Shown piece after piece: positions 6,979 through 13,733 of a stretch of DNA of 22,449 nt (positions within the stretch are counted from its first letter, which is position 1; each line of letters begins with the position of its first letter). The DNA comes from Streptococcus lactarius. GTDB lineage: Bacteria > Bacillota > Bacilli > Lactobacillales > Streptococcaceae. The stretch covers positions 79,321-101,769 of the forward strand of contig NZ_MRXX01000005.1 in NCBI RefSeq assembly GCF_016642265.1, read 5' to 3'. Made by a program: the position numbers and the translations under genes. The notes beneath the pieces are model-generated. The model was not told the origin of the DNA. It did no database searches and worked only from the letters and a program-made list of their open reading frames with translations.

Positions 6979-8452
6979 TTTATTGGTGGGTTATGAGCCC
7001 AATGGGGTTGATGTGGCGCAAGCCTCAAGAGCTAAGCTACTTCGTGATTTAGGAGTGCAATCGACCTTTGTTTTTACCACTTGGCCAAGCCCTGAAAAAT
7101 TAGCTTATTACCTTTCTTTGGGACACCGAGACGAGGAATTGCTTTATGCCCAGCTAGCTTTTACGGATCAAGAAAAGACGGTCCCTCAACAGACAGTTGG
7201 GGCCTTGCAAATGGCCTTGCAGTTGACTCGCCTAGATATCATCGAACAATCAGAAGAAAAAATTTGCTATCAGTTGGCAGACAATAATGTCTTGGTCTTT
7301 CATCTAGATCCCTACCACCCAGACTGCGTGCGCTATGTGGATTATCTGTTGGGGACCACGATCATCAAGCGAGAGTATTATGGTGCTTGTAAACTGGTGA
7401 CGGAATATTTTCAATACGGAAGTGTGATTAGACGGACCTATCATGATCAGAATGGGCGGATCGCCTTTGAAGAAGCGAGACAAGGTGGACATTGGCTCTC
7501 TAAAATGGGGCCGGAAATCTTGACAAGCCAAACGGAGGTGATGCGACGATTTCTCTCGAAACTTTCACTAAAAAAGGAAGATTTAATCCTAGTGGATCGA
7601 GCTTCAAGAATGGAATTTGCTCGTCCCTTGTTGGAGCAAAGGTCTTCTGCTAAGTTGGCTATGGTCTTTCATTCGGAACACGAATTTGAAAATGGCCAAC
7701 TCAACTACGAATATTATTATGTATTCAAGTATGCCCAACGCTTTGATGCCTTCATCACTGCGACAGAGGCGCAAAAAGAAGTGTTACAGCAGACGCTTGC
7801 CAAGCAAGATTGTCATGGAATTCCCATCTACACCATTCCAGTGGGTCATCTAGAGAAGCTGACAGGTTCACTAGAAGGAAGGCGCCCTTTTAGTCTAATG
7901 ACAGCATCGCGTCTTGATCCAAGAAAGCGTCTGGATTTGGCCATTCGTGTCGTCGCAACAGCTCATCTAACCTTGCCGGATCTTCGGTTTGATATCTATG
8001 GGAAAGGTGGAGAAGAGGACAACTTGCAGAACCTGATTCAAGAGCTTGGAGCACAAGATTATATTTACCTACGCGGTCATGCGGATCTTCAGCAGATATA
8101 CCCTCGCTACCAGGCTTATCTCACCACTTCTCAGTGGGAGACCTTCGGTTTGACCCTGATGGAGGCGGCTGGAGCAGGGTTGGCCTTGCTCGGCTTTGAT
8201 GCTCGCTATGGGAATCCGACCTTTATTAAAGATGGGAAGAACGGCTTTTTAGTGGATTATAGTGAAAAGATCCCAGAAGCAGACTTAGTCAAGGAGCTTG
8301 CAAATAGGCTTGTAGAGCTTTTCCAAGGGAATGTCACTCCTTTCCATCAAGCTTCGTATGAACTAGCTTCTTGCTACCTCACATCCAAGGTCCAGGAAGT
8401 TTGGAAGCAGGCTCTCAAGGACATGGGGCAACTGGATGAAAAAGAAATCTAA
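6959..8452 (+). CDS. GtfA-like family 4 glycosyltransferase
   Basis: 497-residue GT-B fold, family 4 retaining glycosyltransferase resembling GtfA (Gtf1), which transfers N-acetylglucosamine from UDP-GlcNAc to Ser/Thr of serine-rich repeat proteins together with GtfB. The N-terminal opening (IYTFNLLVGYEPNGVDVAQA) matches the GtfA pattern of a glycine-rich loop followed by a conserved ExAQA-like helix. A Gtf1-type inserted domain occupies about residues 60-205. The donor-binding region has TASRLDPRKRLDLAI at 315-329 and the catalytic E-x7-E motif with E394 and E402 (ETFGLTLME). A GAGGGAGG ribosome binding site precedes the ATG inside the upstream gene. It is the last gene of the operon, closed by a strong terminator. 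Teichoic-acid glucosyltransferases share this fold and are an alternative, but the paired GtfB-like gene favours protein glycosylation. Confidence 0.82.
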   Translation: MSIYTFNLLVGYEPNGVDVAQASRAKLLRDLGVQSTFVFTTWPSPEKLAYYLSLGHRDEELLYAQLAFTDQEKTVPQQTVGALQMALQLTRLDIIEQSEEKICYQLADNNVLVFHLDPYHPDCVRYVDYLLGTTIIKREYYGACKLVTEYFQYGSVIRRTYHDQNGRIAFEEARQGGHWLSKMGPEILTSQTEVMRRFLSKLSLKKEDLILVDRASRMEFARPLLEQRSSAKLAMVFHSEHEFENGQLNYEYYYVFKYAQRFDAFITATEAQKEVLQQTLAKQDCHGIPIYTIPVGHLEKLTGSLEGRRPFSLMTASRLDPRKRLDLAIRVVATAHLTLPDLRFDIYGKGGEEDNLQNLIQELGAQDYIYLRGHADLQQIYPRYQAYLTTSQWETFGLTLMEAAGAGLALLGFDARYGNPTFIKDGKNGFLVDYSEKIPEADLVKELANRLVELFQGNVTPFHQASYELASCYLTSKVQEVWKQALKDMGQLDEKEI

Positions 8453-8458
8453 ACAGTA

Positions 8459-8495
8459 GAATCTGTAGCGACAAAAAAGTCCTACAGATTTTTTC
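8459..8495 (+). terminator. Strong intrinsic terminator closing the glycosyltransferase operon
   Basis: AATCTGTAG (8460-8468) pairs perfectly with CTACAGATT (8482-8490). An inner GAC/GTC pair lies around an A-rich loop, and a T-run extends to 8494. Confidence 0.85.
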
Positions 8496-8521
8496 TATCT
8501 CAAGCAAATTAGGCTAAAATA

Positions 8522-8530
8522 TGGTAAAAT
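8522..8530 (+). promoter_or_regulatory. Extended -10 promoter of gatCAB
   Basis: TGGTAAAAT provides TG plus a TAAAAT hexamer (8525-8530) about 40 bases before the gatC start. No convincing -35 hexamer was seen at 16-18 bases, so it would depend on the extended -10. Confidence 0.45.
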
Positions 8531-8571
8531 AGAGGGTATTGAAAAACCATCATTTCACGAAAGGAAGCAAG

Positions 8572-8874
8572 ATGAAAATTACGCAAGAAGAGGTAACCCA
8601 CGTTGCCAATCTTTCAAAATTAAAATTCTCTCCAGAAGAGACCGCTGAATTTGCGACAACCTTGTCGAAGATTGTCGACATGGTGGAATTGTTGGAAGAA
8701 GTGGATACAACCGGTGTGGCCCCAACAACGACCATGGCTGACCGCAAGACTGTATTGCGTCCGGATGTAGCTGAAAAAGGCACTGACCGTGACCGTTTGT
8801 TTAAAAATGTACCTGAAAAAGATAATTACTACATCAAGGTACCAGCTATCCTAGAAGATGGAGGAGATGCCTAA
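8572..8874 (+). CDS. gatC: Glutamyl/aspartyl-tRNA amidotransferase subunit C
   Basis: 100-residue GatC, the small subunit that wraps around and stabilises GatA and GatB in the amidotransferase forming Gln-tRNA(Gln) and Asn-tRNA(Asn) from misacylated tRNAs. The family pattern is clear: [18 protein letters not shown] at the N-terminus and LRPDV plus a C-terminal YIKVPAIL strand. An upstream in-frame ATG at 8539 would add 11 residues. I chose 8572 because it has AAGGAAG just before it and gives the normal MKITQEEV start and family length. The stop shares one base with the gatA start. First gene of gatCAB. Confidence 0.96.
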   Translation: MKITQEEVTHVANLSKLKFSPEETAEFATTLSKIVDMVELLEEVDTTGVAPTTTMADRKTVLRPDVAEKGTDRDRLFKNVPEKDNYYIKVPAILEDGGDA

Positions 8875-10340
8875 TGTCATTCAACCATAAAACCATTGAA
8901 GAGTTGCACGACCTCCTTGTTTCTAAGGAAATTTCAGCAACCGAATTGACCCAAGCAACGCTTGATGATATCAAGGCGCGTGAAGAAGCCGTCAATGCCT
9001 TTGTGACGGTGGCTGAAGAAGCTGCCCTTGCACAAGCCAAGGTCATTGATGAAAAAGGGATCGATGCAGATAACCTCATGTCAGGGATTCCACTTGCTGT
9101 CAAAGATAACATCTCTACCGATGGTATCTTGACGACTGCAGCTTCAAAAATGCTCTATAACTACAAGCCCATCTTTGATGCAACAGCGGTTGCCAATGCG
9201 AAAGCCAAAGATATGATTGTCATCGGGAAGACCAACATGGACGAATTTGCTATGGGTGGATCTGGTGAAACGTCTTACTATGGACCAGCCAAAAATGCTT
9301 GGGACCACAGCAAGGTTCCTGGTGGATCATCCAGTGGTTCTGCAGTTTCTGTAGCATCAGGGCAAGTCCGCTTGTCTCTTGGTTCGGATACAGGTGGTTC
9401 TATTCGCCAACCAGCAGCCTTTAACGGGATTGTTGGTCTTAAGCCAACCTACGGAACAGTTTCTCGTTTCGGTCTCATTGCTTTTGGTAGCTCACTTGAC
9501 CAGATTGGGACCTTCTCACAAACCGTTAAGGAAAATGCCCAATTGCTTAATGTCATTGCCAGTGAAGATGCCAAGGATTCAACTTCTGCGCCAGTGCGCG
9601 TAGCAGACTTTACTTCTAAGATTGGTCAAGACATTAAAGGCATGAAGATTGCCCTTCCGAAAGAATACCTTGGGGAAGGAATTGACCCTGAAGTTAAAGA
9701 AACGATTCTTAATGCGGCCAAACATTTTGAAAAATTGGGAGCAACTGTCGAAGAAGTCAGCCTTCCTCATTCTAAATATGGGGTTGCTGTTTACTACATC
9801 ATTGCTTCTTCAGAAGCCTCTTCAAACTTGCAACGTTTCGATGGCATTCGCTATGGTTTCCGTGAGGAAGATGCCAAGAACTTGGATGACATCTATGTGA
9901 ACACTCGTAGCCAAGGCTTTGGTGATGAAGTCAAACGCCGGATCATGCTGGGTACCTTTAGTTTGTCATCTGGTTACTACGATGCCTACTACAAGAAGGC
10001 TGGTCAGGTTCGTACCCTCATCATTCGAGACTTCGAAAAAGTCTTTGCGGATTACGACCTCATCCTTGGTCCTACAGCTCCAAGCGTGGCCTTTGATTTG
10101 GATTCGCTTAACCATGATCCGGTTGCCATGTACTTGGCGGACTTGTTGACCATTCCAGTTAACTTGGCAGGTCTTCCAGGAATTTCGATTCCTGCAGGTT
10201 TTGCGCAAGGTCTTCCAGTTGGTTTGCAGTTGATCGGTCCGAAGTATTCTGAAGAGACTATCTACCAAGCTGCAGCTGCCTTTGAAGCAACGACAGATTA
10301 CCATAAGCAACAACCCCTTATTTTCGGAGGTGACAATTAA
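8874..10340 (+). CDS. gatA: Glutamyl/aspartyl-tRNA amidotransferase subunit A
   Basis: 488-residue amidase-signature enzyme that releases ammonia from glutamine for transfer to the misacylated tRNA held by GatB. The Ser-cisSer-Lys triad is visible: K77 (PLAVKDNI), cis-serine S152 in the glycine/serine-rich PGGSSSGSA loop, and nucleophile S176 ([10 protein letters not shown]). Each is offset by two from the numbering I recall for the Staphylococcus aureus enzyme. Length is normal and all signature residues are intact. GGAGGAG (8860-8866) precedes the start codon, which overlaps the gatC stop by one base. The gatB start overlaps its own stop in the same way, giving a tightly coupled three-subunit operon. 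Codon use is well biased, as expected for an essential translation gene. Confidence 0.98.
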   Translation: MSFNHKTIEELHDLLVSKEISATELTQATLDDIKAREEAVNAFVTVAEEAALAQAKVIDEKGIDADNLMSGIPLAVKDNISTDGILTTAASKMLYNYKPIFDATAVANAKAKDMIVIGKTNMDEFAMGGSGETSYYGPAKNAWDHSKVPGGSSSGSAVSVASGQVRLSLGSDTGGSIRQPAAFNGIVGLKPTYGTVSRFGLIAFGSSLDQIGTFSQTVKENAQLLNVIASEDAKDSTSAPVRVADFTSKIGQDIKGMKIALPKEYLGEGIDPEVKETILNAAKHFEKLGATVEEVSLPHSKYGVAVYYIIASSEASSNLQRFDGIRYGFREEDAKNLDDIYVNTRSQGFGDEVKRRIMLGTFSLSSGYYDAYYKKAGQVRTLIIRDFEKVFADYDLILGPTAPSVAFDLDSLNHDPVAMYLADLLTIPVNLAGLPGISIPAGFAQGLPVGLQLIGPKYSEETIYQAAAAFEATTDYHKQQPLIFGGDN

Positions 10341-11782
10341 TGAACTTTGAAACAGTCATCGGACTTGAAGTCCACGTTGAATTGAATACAAATTCAAAAA
10401 TTTTCTCACCAACCTCTGCTCACTTTGGGAACGAGCAAAATGCCAATACCAATGTGATTGACTGGTCCTTCCCAGGAGTCCTTCCTGTCTTGAACAAGGG
10501 TGTTGTGGATGCTGGTATTAAAGCTGCTTTGGCCTTGAATATGGATATCCATCAGCACATGCACTTTGACCGTAAGAACTACTTCTACCCTGATAATCCA
10601 AAGGCCTACCAAATTTCGCAATTTGATGAGCCTATCGGTTACAATGGGTGGATTGAAGTGCAACTAGAAGACGGCTCAACTAAGAAAATCGGGATTGAAC
10701 GGGCCCACTTGGAAGAAGATGCTGGTAAGAACACCCACGGAACAGACGGTTTCTCTTATGTAGACCTCAACCGTCAAGGGGTGCCATTGATTGAGATCGT
10801 ATCTGAAGCAGACATGCGTTCTCCTGAAGAAGCTTACGCCTATTTGACAGCTTTGAAAGAAGTCATCCAATACACAGGCATTTCTGATGTCAAGATGGAA
10901 GAAGGATCGATGCGGGTCGATGCCAACATTTCTCTACGGCCATACGGTCAAGAGGAGTTTGGAACCAAGACGGAGTTGAAAAACTTGAACTCCTTCTCAA
11001 ACGTCCGCAAAGGTCTTGAATACGAAGTGCAACGTCAAGCGAAAATCTTGCGCTCAGGTGGTGTCATTCGTCAAGAAACACGCCGTTACGATGAAGCCCA
11101 CAAGAGCACGATCCTTATGCGGGTCAAAGAAGGAGCGGCAGATTACCGTTACTTCCCAGAACCAGATCTTCCCTTGTTTGAAATCTCAGATGAGTGGATT
11201 GAGGAAATGCGCACAGAATTGCCAGAATTTCCAAAAGATCGCCGTGCTCGCTACGTGGCGGAGCTTGGCTTGTCTGACTATGATGCCAACCAACTGACAG
11301 CGACGAAAGTCACTTCTGACTTCTTTGAAGCAGCCGTAGCCCTTGGTGGAGATGCCAAACAAGTGTCTAACTGGCTCCAAGGTGAAGTTGCTCAATTCTT
11401 GAATGCAGAAGGCAAGACGCTTGAAGAAATCCAATTGACACCAGAAAACTTGGTCGAAATGATTGCCATCATCGAAGATGGCACCATCTCATCTAAGATT
11501 GCCAAGAAAGTCTTCGTTCATTTGGCGAAAAACGGTGGCGGTGCGCGTGAATACGTCGAAAAAGCTGGATTGGTACAGATTTCAGACCCTGAAGTTTTGA
11601 TTCCAATCATCCACCAAGTCTTTGCAGACAATGAAGCGGCTGTAGCCGACTTCAAGTCAGGAAAACGGAATGCCGACAAGGCCTTCACAGGTTTCCTTAT
11701 GAAAGCAACCAAAGGCCAAGCCAACCCACAAGTAGCCCTCAAGTTACTTGCTCAAGAATTGGCGAAGTTGAAAGAAGATTGA
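10340..11782 (+). CDS. gatB: Glutamyl/aspartyl-tRNA amidotransferase subunit B
   Basis: 480-residue GatB, which binds the misacylated tRNA, phosphorylates the side-chain carboxylate with ATP and amidates it with ammonia channelled from GatA. The start ([14 protein letters not shown]) and the [20 protein letters not shown] segment are family hallmarks. A helical and YqeY-like tail follows from about residue 300 to the C-terminus and is expected to bind the tRNA elbow. GGAGGTGA at 10326-10333 precedes the ATG. It is the last gene of gatCAB, followed within about ten bases by an intrinsic terminator. The sequence looks complete with no missing segments. Confidence 0.98.
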   Translation: MNFETVIGLEVHVELNTNSKIFSPTSAHFGNEQNANTNVIDWSFPGVLPVLNKGVVDAGIKAALALNMDIHQHMHFDRKNYFYPDNPKAYQISQFDEPIGYNGWIEVQLEDGSTKKIGIERAHLEEDAGKNTHGTDGFSYVDLNRQGVPLIEIVSEADMRSPEEAYAYLTALKEVIQYTGISDVKMEEGSMRVDANISLRPYGQEEFGTKTELKNLNSFSNVRKGLEYEVQRQAKILRSGGVIRQETRRYDEAHKSTILMRVKEGAADYRYFPEPDLPLFEISDEWIEEMRTELPEFPKDRRARYVAELGLSDYDANQLTATKVTSDFFEAAVALGGDAKQVSNWLQGEVAQFLNAEGKTLEEIQLTPENLVEMIAIIEDGTISSKIAKKVFVHLAKNGGGAREYVEKAGLVQISDPEVLIPIIHQVFADNEAAVADFKSGKRNADKAFTGFLMKATKGQANPQVALKLLAQELAKLKED

Positions 11783-11791
11783 TAGAAAAAG

Positions 11792-11814
11792 AACCAGCCG
11801 AGAGGTTGGTTTTT
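11792..11814 (+). terminator. Intrinsic terminator after gatB
   Basis: AACCAGCC (11792-11799), a GAGA loop, and GGTTGGTT (11804-11811) form an 8-bp stem with one G-U pair, running into five T. Confidence 0.8.
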
Positions 11815-11839
11815 ACTATCCATAAAATTGTGTTAGAAT
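11812..11839 (+). promoter_or_regulatory. Probable promoter of the small membrane protein gene
   Basis: TTTACT (11812-11817), a 16-base spacer, and TAGAAT (11834-11839) with TG at the extended -10 position (11831-11832). The -35 hexamer overlaps the T-run of the gatB terminator. Confidence 0.45.
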
Positions 11840-11881
11840 AGGAAAGACGATTACATGTCAACAGGTATTAGGAGGAGTCAC

Positions 11882-12265
11882 ATGAACAAATTTTTAAGAG
11901 TTTTATTTATCCTAGTCATTATCGCTATGTCTGGAGCGATTATCTTCCAACTATTCTTTCCATCCTATATGGGAAGTCATTCGGGATATGGTATTTCTGT
12001 CGGTTGGCAGAGGGAGATAGGGATTTGGAATGTGGCCGTTCTTGTGATCTTGATTGCCGTCAATCTCAAATACGATTGGTTTTATCTTCGGACGGTATTA
12101 TTGGCCTTGATCATTGGTGGGATTGGAATTGGAACCAATCATCTTTTCAGTTATTTTCACTATCATCTGCCTGTCAATGGGATCGGTGCGCTTGAAAATT
12201 ATCTCCTTGTCCTTGGTTGGATGGTAGGCTGGAGAATAGAGAATTCACGAATCAAGAAGAAGTAA
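11882..12265 (+). CDS. Small four-helix membrane protein of unknown function
   Basis: I do not recognise this family. From the ATG at 11882 it is 127 residues with four hydrophobic stretches: about 5-25, 46-63, 68-88 and 104-120. Short loops and a lysine-rich C-terminus (SRIKKK) suggest a small integral membrane protein with a cytoplasmic tail. An in-frame ATG at 11855 would add nine residues (MSTGIRRSH). The later start was chosen because AGGAGGAG (11870-11877) sits four bases before it. The gene stands alone between the gatB terminator and its own weak terminator, with an extended -10 promoter upstream. Nothing in the sequence links it to amidotransferase or to the dehydrogenase that follows. 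Confidence 0.75.
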   Translation: MNKFLRVLFILVIIAMSGAIIFQLFFPSYMGSHSGYGISVGWQREIGIWNVAVLVILIAVNLKYDWFYLRTVLLALIIGGIGIGTNHLFSYFHYHLPVNGIGALENYLLVLGWMVGWRIENSRIKKK

Positions 12266-12267
12266 GA

Positions 12268-12295
12268 AGGAGCAGTCGAAGGGCGGCTCTTTTTT
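12268..12295 (+). terminator. Weak intrinsic terminator after the membrane protein gene
   Basis: GAGC (12270-12273) pairs with GCTC (12286-12289), with limited further pairing, followed by six T. The stem is short. Confidence 0.5.
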
Positions 12296-12310
12296 ATCTT
12301 CAGTTTCTTC

Positions 12311-12339
12311 TTGACAAAGTTTGTGAAAAGGCTTACAAT
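12311..12339 (+). promoter_or_regulatory. Strong promoter of the butanediol dehydrogenase gene
   Basis: A consensus TTGACA (12311-12316), a 17-base spacer and TACAAT (12334-12339). The leader to the ATG at 12402 is about 55 bases. A Rex-like operator occupies the spacer. Confidence 0.8.
12321..12338 (+). promoter_or_regulatory. Candidate Rex (NADH/NAD+) operator in the dehydrogenase promoter
   Basis: TTGTGAAAAGGCTTACAA compares with the Rex consensus TTGTGAANNNNTTCACAA. The left half-site is perfect and the right half-site CTTACAA matches 5 of 7. It lies between the -35 and -10 hexamers, a repressing position. Regulation by Rex would suit an enzyme that consumes NADH, but this is inference. 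Confidence 0.5.
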
Positions 12340-12401
12340 GGGTTTGTTGAGTTTCCTGAAAAGGAAAATGCAAATCATGGAAATATAAAGGAGATATTCA
12401 C

Positions 12402-13445
12402 ATGGCTACTATGAAAGCAGCTCGCTGGCATGCAGCAAAAGACGTTCGTATCGAAGAAGTAGAAGTACCTGAAGTACTTCCGCACCAAGTAAAAGTGGCG
12501 GTTAAGTTCACAGGGATCTGTGGAACGGACTTGCATGAATATTTGGATGGACCGATCTTCATTCCAACTGAAGAACATGTCTATTCTGGTCAAAAAGCAC
12601 CGGTTACCTTGGGGCATGAATTCTCAGGTCAAATTGTCGAAGTCGGAAGTGATGTGACTCGAGTGAAAGTTGGCGATCGGGTAACGATTGAACCAATTTT
12701 GGCAAAACATAACTTGATCGGTGATTACAACCTTGATCCAAACTTGAACTTTGTTGGGCTCGCTGCTGATGGTGGTTTTGCGAAGTATTGTGTGCTTGAT
12801 GGTGATCTTGTGCATGTGATTCCAGATAGCTTGAGCTATGAACAAGCAGCTCTTACAGAACCGGCAGCGGTTGCGGTCTATGCGGTTCGTCAATCTGCTA
12901 TCAAGGCTGGAGATACAGCAGTTGTCTTTGGTTTGGGGCCAATTGGTCTCTTGATCGTGGAAGCTCTCCGTGCAGCAGGTGCTTCAAAAATTTATGCGGT
13001 TGAGTTGTCTCCTGAACGCCAAGCTAAAGCTGAAGAGCTGGGTGCCATTGTGGTTCATCCGCAAGATGGTGAATCAGTGGTTGATGCTATCCATCGTTTG
13101 ACAGGTGGTGGTGCCGATGTGTCTTATGAAGTTACAGGTGTTCCGGTCGTTTTAGGCCAAGCCCTGGCAGCAGTTCATAAAGCTGGTGAATGTATGGTTG
13201 TTTCTATCTGGGAACGTGAAGCCAGCATCAATCCGAATGAATTTGCCATCCAAGAAAAATCTCTGAAAGGGATCATTGCTTACCGTCACATTTTCCCTAA
13301 AGTATTAGAGTTGATGGAACAAGGATATTTCTCTGCTGAAAAATTGGTTACCAAGAAAATCAAGTTGGAAAATATCGTCCAAGATGGCTTTATTGAATTG
13401 ACACAAGATAAGTCTCAAATCAAGATTTTAGTTGAGCCAGAATAA
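12402..13445 (+). CDS. bdhA: 2,3-butanediol dehydrogenase / acetoin reductase, medium-chain zinc family
   Basis: 347-residue medium-chain dehydrogenase/reductase of the (R,R)-butanediol dehydrogenase group, expected to interconvert acetoin and 2,3-butanediol with NAD(H) in the cytoplasm. Catalytic zinc ligands are visible as C40 (GICGTD), H72 and E73 (GHEF), with E153 (TEPAAVAVYAV) completing the site. The nucleotide loop is GLGPIG (177-182), and acidic E201 at the end of the next strand favours NAD(H) over NADP(H). The lobe that usually carries four structural-zinc cysteines (about 88-118) has none, so only the catalytic zinc is predicted. AAGGAG precedes the ATG by about 8 bases; a second in-frame ATG at 12411 is less well placed. 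Transcribed alone. The precise alcohol substrate is inferred from family resemblance. Confidence 0.85.
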   Translation: MATMKAARWHAAKDVRIEEVEVPEVLPHQVKVAVKFTGICGTDLHEYLDGPIFIPTEEHVYSGQKAPVTLGHEFSGQIVEVGSDVTRVKVGDRVTIEPILAKHNLIGDYNLDPNLNFVGLAADGGFAKYCVLDGDLVHVIPDSLSYEQAALTEPAAVAVYAVRQSAIKAGDTAVVFGLGPIGLLIVEALRAAGASKIYAVELSPERQAKAEELGAIVVHPQDGESVVDAIHRLTGGGADVSYEVTGVPVVLGQALAAVHKAGECMVVSIWEREASINPNEFAIQEKSLKGIIAYRHIFPKVLELMEQGYFSAEKLVTKKIKLENIVQDGFIELTQDKSQIKILVEPE

Positions 13446-13476
13446 TGGGAATTTTAGAAGGTATTGCATCCTATTG

Positions 13477-13523
13477 TTCTAGATTATCCTAGAATGGCTA
13501 TGAGTTGAAAAGCCTTCATCATA
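13477..13523 (+). repeat. Two small hairpins between the dehydrogenase gene and its terminator
   Basis: TTCTAG (13477-13482) pairs with CTAGAA (13489-13494). Next, CTATGA...TGAA pairs with TTCA...TCATAG (13498-13523) with a 2-base bulge. Neither has a T-run. Together with the terminator they could form a structured 3' untranslated region; the function is unknown. Confidence 0.4.
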
Positions 13524-13524
13524 G

Positions 13525-13576
13525 AAGAGTGGAACAGAAAGAATGTTGAAACATTCTTTCTGTTTTGCTCTTTTTT
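13525..13576 (+). terminator. Strong intrinsic terminator after the dehydrogenase gene
   Basis: A perfect 14-bp stem, AACAGAAAGAATGT (13533-13546) with ACATTCTTTCTGTT (13551-13564), closes a TGAA loop. Outer GAG/CTC pairing follows, then a T-run (13571-13576). Confidence 0.88.
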
Positions 13577-13597
13577 GAATCAAAAGAAAATAATCCA

Positions 13598-13626
13598 TTG
13601 CAATTTTTCTGAAGTTTTGATATATT
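13598..13626 (+). promoter_or_regulatory. Promoter of the beta-galactosidase gene
   Basis: TTGCAA (13598-13603), a 17-base spacer and TATATT (13621-13626), with TG at the extended -10 position (13618-13619). A CodY-like sequence with three mismatches (13603-13617) fills the spacer. Transcription would start near 13633, inside a palindrome. Confidence 0.55.
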
Positions 13627-13648
13627 AAATATATCAACATTGATATAA
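13617..13648 (+). promoter_or_regulatory. Palindromic operator candidate at the beta-galactosidase promoter
   Basis: TTGATATAT, a TAA centre and ATATATCAA form a perfect 9+3+9 inverted repeat (13617-13637). A further half-site TTGATATAA follows at 13640-13648. It overlaps the -10 hexamer and the predicted start site, a classic repressor position. No regulator gene is adjacent. Confidence 0.55.
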
Positions 13649-13676
13649 AATATAGGCGTTTTATCAGGAGGTGTCA

Positions 13677-13733
13677 ATGAAAAAGAAAACGCTTACTCAA
13701 GATCAAGGAAAAGAGGATTCTTATGAACCATAA
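13677..13733 (+). CDS. 18-codon leader peptide overlapping the beta-galactosidase start
   Basis: A short open frame encoding MKKKTLTQDQGKEDSYEP. It begins 5 bases after a near-perfect Shine-Dalgarno (AGGAGG, 13666-13671), better than the GAGG (13713-13716) serving the large gene. Its stop lies 11 bases inside the large coding region in another frame, so ribosomes finishing the peptide would stop over the downstream start codon, consistent with translational coupling. The peptide is hydrophilic, has no regulatory codon run and looks like no family I know. Whether it is translated is unproven; it may simply deliver ribosomes to the next start. Confidence 0.45.
   Translation: MKKKTLTQDQGKEDSYEP

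Noticed and set aside
8539..8571. Upstream in-frame ATG extending GatC by 11 residues
   Set aside because: The extension does not resemble GatC, and AAGGAAG sits directly before the ATG at 8572.
13651..13668. Possible cre site around CGTTTT upstream of bgaA
   Set aside because: About five mismatches to the cre consensus around the CG centre.
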